Source: Gordionus sp. m RMFG-2023 (Eukaryota; Nematomorpha; Gordioida; Chordodea; Parachordodidae). Taken from it: DNA of 64,000 bases. The notes beneath the pieces are model-generated. The model was not told the DNA's origin, ran no database searches, and worked only from the letters and a program-made list of their open reading frames with translations. The stretch spans positions 29,551,561-29,615,560 of the forward strand of contig NC_088775.1 of NCBI RefSeq assembly GCF_954871325.1, given 5' to 3'. Both the position numbers and the translations under genes were made by a program. Below are positions 10,660-20,740 of the stretch, piece by piece (the stretch's first letter is position 1; the number at the start of each line of letters is the position of its first letter).

Positions 10660-10947
10660 TTGTCTTTATTATTTAGGGCAGATCATGTAGCAGATAAAAT
10701 AAATATATATTTAAAAGAGGAAGTAGTTAGCTCGACAACCAATGTACTCGAATGGTGGCTTAAAATCAGCACAATATATCCAAATTTATTTTTAATGGCC
10801 AGAGACTTTTTGGCCCAGCAAACTACGAGTGTTGCAAGAGAAAGAATTTTTAGCAAGACTGTGGATAAAGAACGAAACCGTCTTTCATTCCTCATCTTGA
10901 AGCAATGTTTATCTATTGATTGCTGGGACATCGAAATTTTAAAATGA
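10660..10947 (+). pseudogene. hAT transposase, C-terminal dimerisation domain
   Basis: The frame encodes the hAT C-terminal dimerisation domain. It has VLEWWLKISTIYPNLFLMAR (the family has PLEWWKENEHRYPNLALLAR), then FLAQQTTSVARERIFSKT (family LAIPATSVPSERVFSKAG) and ERNRLSFLILKQCLSI. The rest of the transposase is not recognisable upstream, so this is the last part of a decayed copy. The serine-for-alanine and QQ differences in the motif are what one expects of neutral drift. Confidence 0.85.
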
Positions 10948-11691
10948 TATTATGTTAACATTTTTTAAATCTATATATTTTTTTCTTTCTATATTTTTTA
11001 TGGTAAACGCGCATTTTTAATAAAATATATTTCTATTTATGTTTATTATTAACTAATAAATTGAATTAATTTAAATGTGTTTTCCTCCGATTTTTTAAAT
11101 ATATTTATAGTTAATGTTATAATAGATATTCAATCATGAAGGAATGTGAAATGAAATTTTAAATAATTTTTATAGGCTTATCTGGCCCTAGCCCATATAA
11201 AAAAATTTAAACCACTCTCGCCCTTATTTAAAATTAAGATGCCCATTCTTTAAATTTTTAAGCATCTAATAAAAAAAAATGATTCAATTTCCAATGCTAC
11301 TACACCCCTAGAAAAAGTTTCACAGTTTAATAAGCATAAAAAAATATTCGATTTACATTATGATGAAAATATTGATAATATAAAATTATTATTTATTGAT
11401 ATTATTTGTAATTATGCAAAAATAATGAATCCACATTTTCTGGGTTCAAACACTTTCCTATTTGTTTTTATACCTTCCTGTAAAGAATTGCCCATATTTT
11501 TCTAACTAATTTTGTTAGCATTGGCAAATCATATTATTTTTGTTTCCACAAAAGTAAGATATCGGTGAAGTATATTCTCTTCCTCAAATGAGATAATTAT
11601 ATAAATAAGTGTAACCAATAATATTAAATTTTTAAAAAGTAATGCAAAATTTAAATAAATATTTCATAAATTTTAAGATAAACTAAATAGT
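10948..11691. other. AT-rich non-coding stretch
   Basis: No supported gene. It may include further hAT-derived sequence, but nothing is clear enough to call. Confidence 0.4.
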
Positions 11692-11699
11692 CTAAAATA

Positions 11700-13001
11700 C
11701 AGGGATGTGAACCTGGACTCTCATCGGACCCTTTTTAAAAGTGGAGGGTCCAAGGGTTCTAGGTGTCATAAAAAATTTTAAAAATAAAAATATTTTTAAA
11801 AAAATTATATAAATTTTATTAACTTTTTTTGTTGAATCATTTATTTTATCTTAGCGTTTTTCTTTCAATTTTCTTCCTGGACTTCCATTTTATTTAGAGA
11901 TTGATATCATAAATTATTTTCCAGTGTAATAATATTTTATTATGTAAATTTATTAATATGCTATGTTATAGAAATACGTTGATTATTTTGAATGAATTAT
12001 TTAGTACAAGTAATATTTTGATTTAAATGATAAGGCACAACACGTTGGTCTTCAATTTGTATGAAGCTAGAAGAACGATTATTAAGTTTGAAAGATTTCT
12101 GTAATGATTTTATTATAGGAGCATGTAAGGTCATTTTGAGATGATTGGTGCCAAATAAAGGACCTTACTAGTGTATTAGTTCCTTTAAAAATAACAATAT
12201 TAAGATTAAAATCAGAACAATTATGTTTATTTGATTTTAAGGCATATGGATTAGATGCCTATTAAATTTAGAAAAATTTACAGTCCTTTTTATACGAAAT
12301 ATTATAAAACATGAATTCGCAACAATATTTGCAAAATAGTGTTCTATATATTTAAACCTTCGATATCAAGTTTTATTGATTATTGAAAGGATTTATTGCA
12401 TAAGCAAAACTCCATTATTTACAATATATTGGAGGCTACGACAATACCTATTGGTTGTAGTGATAATAATGAGATCTTGAAAACTTTTAGATCGAGAAAA
12501 AATAATCAAATTATCAGATAGAAAGGAGGATCAAAAAATGCCTATTGCGTCTTTAATAGTAAAGTTCTCAGAAGTTAAGAGAATAAATAAGGATATAAAT
12601 ATTTTAAAATTCTTCAATATATCCAGAATTATATATCTTATCTAGAATCTTCATGGCTGTACCGGCGACACAAGTACAATAATTTTATAAAGATAACTAT
12701 CTATTATAGGTAAGGGTAGAACGTGAATTTTCATCTTTGAGATATATATTGTCTACTTTACGTGGAAATCTCAAGGATTATATTTTAGAAGATATTATGA
12801 AGAATAAAACATTTAAAATATAAATTATTTCATTTGTAAATTATAAATATGTATATATTGAAGTATAATTATAAATGAATAAAAAAAATATCTTATTTTG
12901 AGTCATTATTTTTATGTTCCCTGAACCCGGGTCTTTTCAAATTTTAATCCTGTACCCGGACTTGGACCCATTTTTTTTTTGTCGAAGGGTTCACATCCCG
13001 G
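11700..13001 (+). mobile_element. hAT element, 1.3 kb, with 8-bp target duplication
   Basis: It starts CAGGGATGTGAACC and ends GGTTCACATCCCGG, inverted ends matching at 13 of 14 positions. The flanks are CTAAAATA (11692-11699) and CTAAAATT (13002-13009), an 8-bp target duplication with one difference. A second, inverted copy is at 48.2-49.17 kb; both share the subterminal GGACCCTTTTTAAAAGTGG and the internal word GGCTGTACCGGCGACACAAG. The interior carries eroded hAT transposase sequence on the plus strand. The clearest stretch is near 12700-12800, ahead of the SLRGNLKD-like words that follow the dimerisation motif. No long open frame remains, so it is non-autonomous. Confidence 0.8.
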
Positions 13002-13009
13002 CTAAAATT

Positions 13010-13520
13010 TTTCTAAATTACACAAATCAATCTCCTTACTTTAAGATGTAAATGTTTTGTTATGACATTAAATACAGTGTTCTCTCTCTAACAACCTCAT
13101 CCACCCATCTGTTGTGATTTAGTTTTGACGTGGATGCCACCTATTTCAAACATTGCCTTTAAAATTTAATAATTGAATTTTCTTTGCTTTTGGGAAAACG
13201 GGTAAAATCATATTTTTATCCACGTCGATGTTATATTCTTCCATGCAAATATAATCCAACAAGTAATTTTTATCTCATTCATTTTTCCCGACGATAACAT
13301 CCCCAACAGTTATCGATACTTTGGCATTAAAATTTTTTTTATGGAGCATATATTTTTTAATGTTTACTTAATAGATCTTAAATAACAAATAAAAGTTAAA
13401 AATATTTTAGCCCACCCATTGTTTAAATTTGTTAACCGGTCCGTTCGCACTTTTTAAAATTATTAAGCTAGCTCGCCCAATTAGATGGACGGACAGGGCA
13501 AAAACCAGCTCGTTTCAGAA
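13010..13520. other. Non-coding stretch with an eroded repeat
   Basis: AT-rich. Near 13410-13490, GCCCACCC, TTAACCGGTCCGTTCGCA and AGCTCGCCCAATTAGATGGA resemble the interior of the MITE at 935-1303. They are probably the remains of a relative. Confidence 0.4.
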
Positions 13521-13524
13521 AAAA

Positions 13525-14020
13525 TTTCGAAAAAGCTGAAAAATAACGATTATGACAATTGTCATTTTTCTATGGTATATCCTCATTTAAATGTTAATTT
13601 AACATGTTTACAACTAATTATTTTACCCTGTTGCTTTAAAAAAATTGAAAAAAGAATAAAAATAACGATTATTACCATTGTCACTTTTCTATCCTACATC
13701 CTCATTTAAATTTTAATTTAACATGTTTACAATTTATAATTTTACCCTGTTGCTTCAAAAAAATTCAATAAAGATTAAAAATAACCATTATGAATATTGT
13801 CATTTTTCTATGTTATATCCTCATTTAATTTAACATGTTTATAATTTTACCATGTTGCTTCAAAAAAATTCAAAATAACGATTACTTTTCTACTGTACAT
13901 CTCCTCATTTAAATTTTAATTTAAAATGTATATTTTTGCCCATTTGCTTCAAAAAAATTAGGAAAAACAAAAAGTGTAAAAATAAAGAATATGAGATTCG
14001 TGATTTTCTATGGTTCATCT
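13525..14020. repeat. Tandem repeat of about 100-120 bp, four to five units
   Basis: The word AAAATAACGATTAT or a close variant recurs near 13540, 13659, 13776, 13873 and 13977. Each time it is followed by a TTTTCTAT word, CCTCATTTAAATTTTAATTT, an ACATGTTTA word and TGCTTCAAAAAAATT. Units shorten and diverge downstream. The open frame at 13485-13709 is only a chance reading of this array. Confidence 0.85.
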
Positions 14021-14081
14021 TCTTTGATATCTCAAGTAGTCGGAAAAACTGGACTAATTAACAACACTAACCCCGACTACA

Positions 14082-14310
14082 CAGTGATGCAGGTTGGGAT
14101 CGGCTCAAATATTTGATTTAGTCGATTGGTCGAATAAGTTGACTAAATGGGTTAACTAAGCTAACTAAATGGGTCGACTAAACCAACTAAATGGATCGAA
14201 AATAAGCCGACTAAGATCAACTTAGTCGTCTAAATTAGTCACTTTAGTCGACTAATTTAGTCGCTAAAGTTTTTAGTTGATTTCCTCGACTATTTAACAA
14301 CACTACCTAT
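14082..14310. repeat. hAT-like terminal repeat region with GACTAAATGGGT motifs
   Basis: Many short words alternate in both directions (GACTAAATGGGTCGACTAA, TTAGTCGACTAA). TTAACAACACTA, the usual inner end of a hAT element (TAGTGTTGTTAA on the other strand), occurs at about 14059 and 14298. This is probably a small non-autonomous hAT, but I could not confirm a target duplication. Confidence 0.5.
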
Positions 14311-14999
14311 AACAATAATGCTGGTAGATAAAGTATCTAGAATTAATGAGAATTAGAGCTTGTTTGAAAGGAAATATGGAATGGAGAAGTGAAGACAAAG
14401 CATTTAAAAACGAAAGAGTGAATAAAGTATAGAAGACAATTGTTTTATGATAGGATATCGCTTAGTGATACCGGATATATTAAGAAAGGATATTTTAGCA
14501 AAGGTGCATTCCAGACTTTAAGGCATATAGAGTATGAAGAATAAAGCACGAGAGTATATATTATCGCCCAAAATGAATAGTGATTTAGAAGAAATAGCTA
14601 AGAGTTGTGATCAGGGTTTCGAACCGTTAAGTATTGCGGTTCGTTTCGGTTTTTTGTTTAAAATTTTATAAAGGTTTTTTTCCATTTCGGTTTTTTTTGA
14701 AAAAAATCATATCGGTTCGTTTCGGTTTATAATTTATAACGGTTCTTTTTGGTTTGTTCCGGTTTTTATAAATTTGATTTTAAAAAAAAATAAATCATAA
14801 ACCATATATATTAATCTTAGAGAAAAATCTTTTTAATATATATTTTTATAATTTCTTATTTAATTTAACCATGATAATCTAATAGATATTTTTATTTAAC
14901 TTAGTAAATATAAATTAAACAAATTAATTTTATTTATTAAATAAGATAAAAACAAATATGCGCAAATATAACGACGAATAAAATAACGTATAAATATAA

Positions 15000-15640
15000 T
15001 GGAATTTATACTATTTAAGTTTAAAAAGAGAATTAGAACGGATAACTAAAATATTTTCTAATATTTCACGATTTAATTTAGTTCTCTGCCAAGAGAGTAT
15101 AAACTTAAGGCTAGAAAATGCTCTTTCTACGGATACCTATGTAACTGGAACTCCTAAGTCCTAACGCAATTATAGCTAACTTATAAAGTTCTGGCATACT
15201 AGACTTTACATTTTCCCAATAATTTAAAAGATTAGTATCTTTTTCTAATCTCTATATTATCGTATATATTCTATTTCTATACATTTATTATAATTTTCTC
15301 CCTGATAATTATTCTTGTTAAAACTTTCAAGCGACTTTAATAAATTTTCAAAATCATGATTTTAATTATCTTTCGAATGTGAACACGTCAGCATAGTATC
15401 TAGAATTCCAATATTTATTTAAATTTTGTATCAAGTTCGTAGACCACTCTCAAAATTTATAGACTTTCATTATAACTGAAACTTATCAATCCCTTTGATA
15501 ATTTTAGGGGTAGGAAGAATTATTATATTTAATCTTATTAACATCTTCTCTTCTTCTTGAGAAATATTTATATGAAATCCAATATCCAACTATTTTGTCA
15601 TTTTTGCTCCTATGATTTCAGGATTTCTATCTGCAATATT
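15000..15640 (-). pseudogene. hAT transposase remnant
   Basis: The minus strand reads, with interruptions, GTNIADRNPEIIGAKMTK near 15650, then ISQEEEKMLIRLNIIILP, and towards the end VSVERAFSSLKFILSWQRTK followed by LNREIL near 15090-15040. The last block corresponds to the hAT dimerisation motif (family VERAFSxLKxIxxxxRxxL). Stops and frame changes are frequent, so it is dead. Its 5' part is cut off by the LINE insertion at about 15.65 kb. Confidence 0.7.
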
Positions 15641-15680
15641 TGTCCCCTCGACAAATATTGCAGATAGAAATCCTGAAATC
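15614..15680. repeat. Perfect 67-base snap-back palindrome
   Basis: Bases 15614-15644 are exactly repeated, in reverse complement, at 15650-15680 around a 5-base loop (CCCTC). The left arm starts GATTTCAGGATTTCTATCTG and the right arm ends TAGAAATCCTGAAATC. It sits where the hAT transposase reading stops and the LINE-associated DNA begins. It is therefore probably an inverted duplication made during integration or repair. Confidence 0.95.
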
Positions 15681-15732
15681 CCTATTTCCCAACCTCATAG
15701 GATTTTCCATCCTATGTTTATCATTCTTTTCG

Positions 15733-15800
15733 TGGCCTAATGGGTAAGATGTAGGCTTGGAAACACGAGCATGAACAAGGACGCGGGTTCAATCCTGGTA
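15733..15800 (+). promoter_or_regulatory. tRNA-like box A / box B motif pair
   Basis: TGGCCTAATGGGTAAGA at 15733-15749 fits box A. GGGTTCAATCC at 15786-15796 fits box B, about 40 bases further on. This is the layout of an internal RNA polymerase III promoter. I could not fold a cloverleaf with a proper acceptor stem. It lies about 150 bases upstream of the LINE's open frame, so it is either the head of a SINE caught in the insertion or part of the LINE's 5' end. Confidence 0.55.
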
Positions 15801-15945
15801 AGAACCATAAAAACTTTCAAGTTTTTCTTCGATGACTGATGTGTAAAGACATATGGTATGATGAATTTCGGAGCTTAGAGATGACACCCCGGTCACCGAC
15901 AGGCCTGGACAGCCGGGTGCTAAGGATACCTGTCCAATAAACAAA

Positions 15946-18882
15946 ATGAAGGACACAAATGAAAATATGAATATGAAAGCTAGGGCGTTCCCTCCATGCG
16001 ACGCGCAGGGTGTAGACCTCCATCCTGTGAAAAATAAAGTAAAGGTCAAAGCAAAGAAGACAAGACTGGCAAGTTTGAATATTGGGACGCTTAAGGGTAA
16101 GACGAGAGAATTGGCATCAATGTTGAACAGGAGAAAAGTTGATATAGCGTGTATACAAGAGACGAAATGGAAAGGACAGAAAACTTTGATGATTGGAGAT
16201 GGGTATAAATTGTACTATAATGGACTTGTTAGCAATAGGAACGGTGTCGGCATCATCCTCAGCCAAGACCTAACCTCTTCAGTAGTAGAAGTCAACAGGA
16301 TCTCTGATAGACTAATGAAGATAAAACTCTGCATTGGTCAATCAATACTACACATCCTATCAGTATATGCTCCTCAAACGGGTTGCAAGGAAGAAGAGAA
16401 AGATGACTTTAGAGCTATCCTTGATGAAGCTGTAATGGAAATCCCTAAGGATGACCTAGTCATAATTGGTGGTGACTTAAATGCGCATGTGGGGAAAGCA
16501 AGAGATAGCTACAAAAGGCATCATGGTGGTTTTGGATACGGAGAAAGAAATGATGAAGGAGAGCACGTACTGAAATTTGCGCAAGCCTTCGACCTTGCCT
16601 TAACCAACACCTACTATAGGAAAAAAGACAGTCATTTAATAACATATGAAAGTGGTACTAGGAAAACACAGATAGATTACATACTAATCTCTTGCAGAAG
16701 ATTAAAAGATGTAATAGACTGCAAAGTCATCCCAGGAGAAGATATCGCCGCGCAACACAAGCTACTAATCATGGATTTACAAATCTCAAATAAATCCACT
16801 CAAAATAAGATAAAACTGGAACCATGCATCAAATGGGGCAAATTAAAAACAATGACAGATGCCTTTGCAATCAATGCAAACATTGAAACAATAAATTGCT
16901 GACAAGTCAGTGAAAAAATATGGACAGACCTTTCATCCAGATTAATAGACACTGCAAAATCGACGCTAGGCTTGACAAGAGGAGGCAACAAATCACACAA
17001 AGAACTATGGTGGTGCAATCAAGAGGTACAAACCACTATACAGGAGAAAAAAGCCCTTTATAAAATATGGTACAAATCCAAAAATGCAGATGACAAGTCA
17101 AGATACAAAGAATCCAAGAGATTAGCTACAAAGGCGGTGGCTAGGGCCAAATCTATGGCATACGATGACATGTACGAAGATCTACATACCAAAGAAGGGC
17201 AAAATAAAATATACAGATTAGCCAAACAGCGAGAAAAGAACTCTAGGGATATAAACGGAGCTCCGAAAGTAATCAAAAATAAAGATGGGAAATTGATAAT
17301 AAAGGAAAAAGAAATAATGAATAGATGGAAAGAATATTTTCAGGAGCTTCTCAACTTTAATTCCCACATATTGCATCTCAACGAACACTCCCCTTGTCAA
17401 AACCTTGTACAACCTATAACAGAACAAGAAATAATCACATGCCTCAAGCATATGAAAAACAACAAAGCTAGGGGTCCAGACGATATTCCAATAGAAAGCC
17501 TTAAAGCACTAGGAGATGATGGAATACATCTCCTCACAAATCTGTTCAATAAAATACTTGGAAATGAAGAGGTCCCCCAAAAATGGAGGCAGAGCTATCT
17601 AGTTCCTATCTTCAAAAATAAAGGGGATCCACACAATTGTCAAAATTACAGGGGCATAAAACTAATGTCACACTGTCTAAAACTATACGAAAAAATAATA
17701 GAAAAAAGATTAAGAGATATAATCGAAATAGGAGAGACACAGTTTGGCTTTATGCCTGGAAGATCAACAACCGATGCTATCCATGCAATTAGGCAAATGA
17801 GTGAAAAATACAGGGAAAAGAACAAAAAGCTACACATGGTCTTTCTCGATCTAGAAAAGGCCTTCGATAGAATCCCAAGAAAACTTATCTGGTGGGCGCT
17901 ACGCCACAAAAAAGTTCCCGAAAAATATATAAGAATAATAGAGGATATGTATATGGGACATACAACAATGGTCCGTAGCACAACAGGTACTTCAGCAGGC
18001 TTCACAATAGCCGAAGGAGTTCATCAAGGGTCGGCTCTCAGCCCACTTCTCTTCATTACAGTAATAGATGTATTAGCACAGTCTATACCCCAAACAGTCC
18101 CGTGGAATATGATATTTGCAGATGATATTGTGATACTTGCCGAATCCAAGGATGAAATGAAAGAAAGGTTAGTGAATTGGATAAATATCCTAGAAACGCA
18201 CGGATTAAAAGTAAATAGAGAAAAGACGGAGTATATGGTGATAGGAGGAGATGAAACGGAGAGTATTGATGTAAATGATTGGCAGATATCCGCAATTGAA
18301 AGCTGCAAATATTTGGGCTCCACTATACAAACAAACGGCACAATAGAAAAAGAGATAAAGAATAAGATTAATCAAGGGTGGTTAAAGTGGAGATCTTTAT
18401 CTGGAGTGCTATTTGACAAAAGAATCCCACACAAATTAAAGGGAAAAATTTACAGTTCCATAGTACAACCAACTATTCTATATAGTTCGGAAACATGGCC
18501 AACCAAAGAATCAGACGAGAGAAGTCTACAAACTATGGAGATGAGAATGCTGAGGATGATTGCTGGGGTAACAATAAAGGATAAGGTGCGCAGTACAAGA
18601 ATACTAAATAGTTTAAAGGTAGTGCCCATTAAGACTAAGTTAATGGTAAACAGACTTAGGTGGTATGGGCACACAATGAGAAGGCCTATGAACTACATAG
18701 GAAATAAAGTTGAAAGATTGGAAGTGATGGGCAAACGTAAAAGAGGAAGGCCAAAACTTCAATGGGGCCATAAAGTTAGAGCCAATATAAAGAAGTATAA
18801 AATAGATAAAAGAGATTGTACGAATAACATAAAGTGGAGAGAGATGTTGAAGGAGCTTACCACCAGAAAAGGTGAAAGCTAA
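15946..18882 (+). mobile_element. RTE-clade LINE open frame: endonuclease plus reverse transcriptase, one in-frame stop
   Basis: One frame codes for an APE-type endonuclease followed by a reverse transcriptase, the single-protein layout of RTE/BovB LINEs. Endonuclease motifs: LNIGTLKGK, CIQETKW (catalytic Glu), SVYAPQTG, IIGGDLNAHVG (Asp and Asn), QIDYIL and AQHKLLIMD (His). Reverse transcriptase motifs: NKARGPDDIP, NYRGIKLMSH, QFGFMPGRSTTDAI, MVFLDLEKAFDRI (first Asp), VHQGSALSPLLF, MIFADDIVIL (FADD box), LKVNREKTEYM and KYLGSTI. The frame is open from 15946 to TAA at 18880-18882, about 978 codons, except for one TGA at 16900-16902 between the two domains. An A run follows the stop almost at once. 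All catalytic residues I can check are present, so the copy is young. It lies inside a hAT element. The start is the first ATG of the frame; the true start could differ. Confidence 0.95.
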
Positions 18883-18899
18883 AGAGAAAAAAAAAAAAA

Positions 18900-19452
18900 A
18901 TCAAGTTCCAAGTTTTAAAAAGAAGTTTTTAGCCATTGCTTTTCTTCAAATGTTAAAAATCGGTACTTGATTTTTATTAGATGTTAGTTATTAATGGTAG
19001 AATTATATGATTTTTCCTATATTATAAAAACTAATTAATAACTAATATATCATATAAGAATAAACTTGTTGATTAAAAGCTAATTAATAACTAATATATC
19101 ATATAAGAATGTTGATTTAGCCTCTTATCTAATTAACTGGTAATTTGCCTAGTCTCTATTAAATTGAGTATAAGTAAAAAACAATAAACTTGGCATTGAT
19201 TGATATGTAGATAATATAAAAAAAATTTAATTTTAAAAGAAATCATGAATTTAAAAATTGCTCCCAAGGAAAATTAAAATTTCAAATATAGGTTAACAGT
19301 TTAAAATTAATTATTTTCTAAAGCCGTTTTAACCGGTTTAAAATATTTATAAAGGTTCGGTTCGCTCTTTTTATATTTTCTTTATAAAGGTTCGGTTTCG
19401 GTTCAGAAAATTATAACGGTTCATTCGTTTGGCGGTTCGGTTTGAAACCATG
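18900..19452. repeat. Right remainder of the nested hAT, with a short tandem duplication
   Basis: Non-coding remainder of the hAT downstream of the LINE. CTAATTAATAACTAATATAT followed by CATATAAGAAT occurs twice, near 19031 and 19080. From 19325 the subterminal GGTTCGGTT words lead into the right end. No gene is present. Confidence 0.7.
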
Positions 19453-20167
19453 GTTGTGACATATAACATGTGATTTAAAGTACCAACAAGAAACAAGGAA
19501 AATAAATGACTAGAGACGAAAATTCCATGTGAAAGAATACATTAGATTTTTGTAAAATATGAGAAAAAAATATTTTATGATGGTAGATGTTGGTTCAAAA
19601 TGGATAGATTGTCAACAGGTTTATCAACAAAAGTAGCTATGGATAAGATAAAAGATTTTGTAGGTAAACATGTATTAATGAGAAAACGTTAGTATTATCG
19701 GATGGAGGTCCAGCTTTTAAAGGTAGATCATTTGGTAAATTTTGTGATAGATAGAAGATTGAGCATTTATTTTCGCCATCACATTGCCCAAGAAGTAATG
19801 GGCAGTCAGAACGAATGGTAGTTATAATTAAAGGTTGGTTAAAAAAAAAGAAAAATATGGAGAAAGTAGATGGTGGTTATCGTTGTCAGCATACAATTAA
19901 GACGTCTAAAGAATTCTCCATCAGATATATTTTTAGGTAGGAAGACAAGAACTGAATTGGATTTCTTGAAAGAAAAGGTAAAGCAGAAAGAGACTATAGG
20001 TTGTGAAAAATTTTAAATTGGAAGTCTAGTTTGGATACTACTGTTTGTGGAAAAATCTAGGAAGAAAAAAGTCGAAGTATAATTTTGAAGGACAGTCAGG
20101 AACCTGGTCTAGAAATATTAAACAGTTAAGACCAAGATTGGTAGAGAAAGAATAACAAGGTGTTATA

Positions 20168-20455
20168 AAATTGATGATAAACAAATTGATTGTTTAATAA
20201 GTTGTGCTAGAATTATGAGAATCATAATTTTGTTGAGTGTTTAAATTAATGATAAACATAATTGATTTTTTTTTAACAAGTTGTGAGAAAATTATGAGAA
20301 TCATAATTTTGTTAAATCTGATAATAAACATAATTGATTTATTATTTTTAACAAGTTATGCTAGAATTATAATTTTGTTAAAATTGATGATTGATATAAT
20401 TAATTTGTTGTATAACAAGTTGTGCGAGAATTATGAGTCATAATTTTGTTGTTTT
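20168..20455. repeat. Tandem repeat of about 70-75 bp, four units
   Basis: Four successive units start with TTGATGATAAACA or a variant, near 20168, 20247, 20318 and 20384. Each ends with an AATTATGAGAATCATAATTT word and TTGTTAA. The AATTATGAGAATCATAATT word is itself nearly palindromic. The array lies inside the fossil Gypsy, between the integrase end and the zinc knuckle. Confidence 0.85.
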
Positions 20456-20740
20456 TGTAAAAGTGTAACAGAGATATGGTGAGATGATCCAAGATGCTCC
20501 AATAAGGCGTCATGCAAACAGAGAAATAGGGCAAGATTGGTACAAACGGAGAAAGATAGCTTGCTGGGCCTGTGGAGGGAAACATGTAATGAAGGTTTGT
20601 CCTCAGCAATATTGACGACGAACAATAATTCATTGTTAGCAGTACATGATGGAAGAAGGACAAGCCAAGGTGAATACTAGGTTAAATAACCCGGTAAGGA
20701 GAAAAGTTCAACTTAAACAAGGGGGTGTCGTGATTAACGA

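Larger units (their letters stand above)
14612..19452. mobile_element. hAT element nested in Gypsy and itself carrying a LINE
   Basis: The ends are inverted: CAGGGTTTCGAACCG on the left and, on the other strand from the right, CATGGTTTCAAACCG (13 of 15). The flanking octamers are GTTGTGAT (14604-14611) and GTTGTGAC (19453-19460). Both subterminal regions are packed with GGTTCGGTTTCGG words. The interior 15000-15640 holds a decayed hAT transposase on the minus strand, recognisable by SVERAFSSLKFIL and QRTKLNREIL, the C-terminal dimerisation motif. The RTE LINE at about 15.7-18.9 kb is inserted in that transposase gene. Without it the element would be about 1.6 kb. Confidence 0.8.
14330..20740 (+). 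mobile_element. Fossil Ty3/Gypsy integrase region split by a nested hAT
   Basis: Two pieces of one old Gypsy polyprotein flank the hAT element at 14612-19452. The upstream piece ends in an integrase zinc-finger region (KNKAREYILSPKMNSDLEE, as in family KALARSYVWWPGMDKDIEE). The downstream piece resumes with integrase-core words (LVDVGSKWIDCQQV) and PSDIFLGRKTRTELD, then a terminal NIKQLRPRLVEKE block. Further on are a zinc knuckle near 20565-20610 and RRKVQLKQGGVV, typical just before the 3' LTR. An AAGGGGG polypurine run at 20718 is followed by TGTCGTGATTAACG, a candidate LTR start. The copy is broken in many places and looks old. No LTR pair was identified. Confidence 0.75.

Noticed and set aside
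15733-15800. Functional tRNA gene
   Set aside because: Box words are present but no acceptor stem or clean T stem can be drawn.
16900-16902. TGA in the LINE as evidence of a variant genetic code
   Set aside because: Host exons use TGG for tryptophan and end in TGA; one premature stop in a transposon is the simpler reading.
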